Shown here: positions 63,238 through 64,000 of the stretch, one piece after another | Layout of the letters: the number at the start of each line of letters is the position of its first letter | How positions within the stretch are numbered: position 1 is the first letter of the stretch | Origin: Flexivirga meconopsidis | GTDB taxonomy: Bacteria > Actinomycetota > Actinomycetes > Actinomycetales > Dermatophilaceae | Reading direction: 5' to 3' | DNA length: 64,000 nt | NCBI RefSeq assembly: GCF_026162425.1 | Contig: NZ_JAOBQJ010000003.1 | Span: forward strand, 434,001 to 498,000 | Program-made: the position numbers and the translations under genes | Notes under the pieces: generated by a model | Databases searched by the model: none | What the model was told of the DNA's origin: nothing | What the model saw: the letters and a program-made list of their open reading frames with translations, nothing else

Positions 63238-64000
63238 ATGGCGCAGGCGATCGTCTTTGAACGCACCGGCGGACCTGACGTGCTCGAACAGGTCGAGGTT
63301 GCGGTCGGCGCGCCCGGCCCCGGCGAGGTGCTGATCCGGCACGAGGCGGTCGGCCTCAACTTCGCCGACACCTACTTTCGCACCGGCTACTACCCGTCCA
63401 CGCTGCCGAGCGGGATGGGCGTCGAGGCCGCCGGTGTGGTGCTCCAGGTCGGCCCGGGCGTTACCGGCTTCGGTGCTGGTGACCGGGTCACCTACACCGG
63501 ATCGCCCCTCGGTGCCTACAGCACCGAGCGGGTGATGCCTGCAGGCAGCCTGATCCACCTGCCCGACGACATCTCGGCCGAGACCGCTGCGGCGATGACC
63601 ATGCGCGGACTCACCACCGCCTACCTGCTCACCAGGATCTGCCCGTCGCTGCGTCCAGGCGACACGGTGCTGCTGCAGGCCGCGGCCGGTGGGGTGGGCC
63701 TGATCTTCACCCAGTGGGCCAAGGCGATGGGCATCCGCACGATCGGCGTGGTCTCGACCGAGGCTAAGGCGCAGATCGCCCGCGACCATGGCTGCACCGA
63801 GACCGTTCTTCGTGACCAGGACGTCGTCGGCCGGGTGCGCGAACTCACCGACGGAGCGGGCGTGCCCGTCGCCTTCGACAGCGTCGGCCAGGCCACTGTG
63901 CCGACCTCGCTGGACTGCCTGGCCCGCCGCGGCATGCTCGTCGCCTTCGGCACCGCGTCCGGCCCGATTCCGCCCATCGACGCCTTCCAGCTCGCGGCCA
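63238..64000 (+). CDS. NADPH:quinone oxidoreductase (MDR family), 3'-truncated by window edge
   Basis: ATG 63238 follows GAGGGG by 8 bases. The 254 visible codons cover most of a zeta-crystallin/Qor-type protein: MAQAIVFERTGGPDVLEQVE, LNFADTYFRTGYYPS, VEAAGVVLQVGPGV, and the NADPH motif QAAAGGVGLIFTQWAKAMG. No zinc-ligand Cys/His cluster is visible, fitting the quinone reductase branch. The frame is open to the last base. Confidence 0.92.
   Translation, partial: MAQAIVFERTGGPDVLEQVEVAVGAPGPGEVLIRHEAVGLNFADTYFRTGYYPSTLPSGMGVEAAGVVLQVGPGVTGFGAGDRVTYTGSPLGAYSTERVMPAGSLIHLPDDISAETAAAMTMRGLTTAYLLTRICPSLRPGDTVLLQAAAGGVGLIFTQWAKAMGIRTIGVVSTEAKAQIARDHGCTETVLRDQDVVGRVRELTDGAGVPVAFDSVGQATVPTSLDCLARRGMLVAFGTASGPIPPIDAFQLAA

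Overview
The window looks like chromosomal DNA of a high-GC (roughly 69% G+C by eye) Actinomycetota, most plausibly Micrococcales (Dermacoccaceae/Intrasporangiaceae-like). The evidence is the gene order tRNA-Thr, tRNA-Met, rpmG, two MaoC dehydratases, murB, then tRNA-Trp, secE, nusG, rplK, rplA and, further on, rplJ, rplL. A FadE5/FadA2/FabG4/HtdX-type locus, a split methylmalonyl-CoA mutase with MeaB and a DUF222/HNH (13E12-type) protein point the same way. The genus cannot be fixed from sequence reading alone.

Layout. 1-8.6 kb: 3' part of a cell-surface 5'-nucleotidase, DyP peroxidase, an orphan Phd/YefM antitoxin, YajQ, tRNA-Tyr, a MerR regulator and two exporters. 8.6-15 kb: a fatty-acid locus (acyl-CoA dehydrogenase/oxidase, TetR repressor, thiolase, high-molecular-weight FabG, MaoC hydratase) syntenic in content with M. 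tuberculosis Rv0241c-Rv0244c. 15-18.1 kb: tRNAs, L33, HadA/HadB-like pair, MurB. 18.1-25 kb: adenosine deaminase-like enzyme, a PucR regulator, an amidohydrolase and an MHS transporter that look like one catabolic module, and a secreted ricin-lectin protein. 25.2-28.2 kb: tRNA-Trp, SecE, a NusG with an exceptionally long acidic N-terminus, L11 and L1.

28.2-54.8 kb is an insert of about 26.7 kb between rplKA and rplJL. It holds a 17-bp minisatellite, an HNH protein flanked by inverted actinobacterial repeats, an Eis-like acetyltransferase, a secreted lipase, a Tat-exported EndoH-like glycosidase, the mutA-mutB-meaB operon, a translationally coupled three-gene operon (membrane PIG-L deacetylase, ATP-grasp ligase, processive GT2 synthase fused to an external adhesin-like domain), a complete Opp/Dpp-type ABC importer, a DUF6020-like membrane protein, an aldehyde dehydrogenase and a scrambled sigma/anti-sigma remnant. 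54.6-56 kb carries an L10 leader with attenuator and rplJL. 56-64 kb: a kinase-like protein, a two-subunit acyl-CoA dehydrogenase, a secreted trypsin, a DUF1772 protein, two AraC regulators and the 5' part of a quinone oxidoreductase.

The best candidate for an undescribed system is the 40.5-44.8 kb operon, which I read as an exopolysaccharide synthase with its own deacetylase and an ATP-dependent ligase. Other notable signals are the NusG extension, dispersed long perfect palindromes sharing one core, a strong GTATG/CATAC word bias across the window and the sigma remnant. I saw no CRISPR array, IS transposase, integrase or prophage genes.
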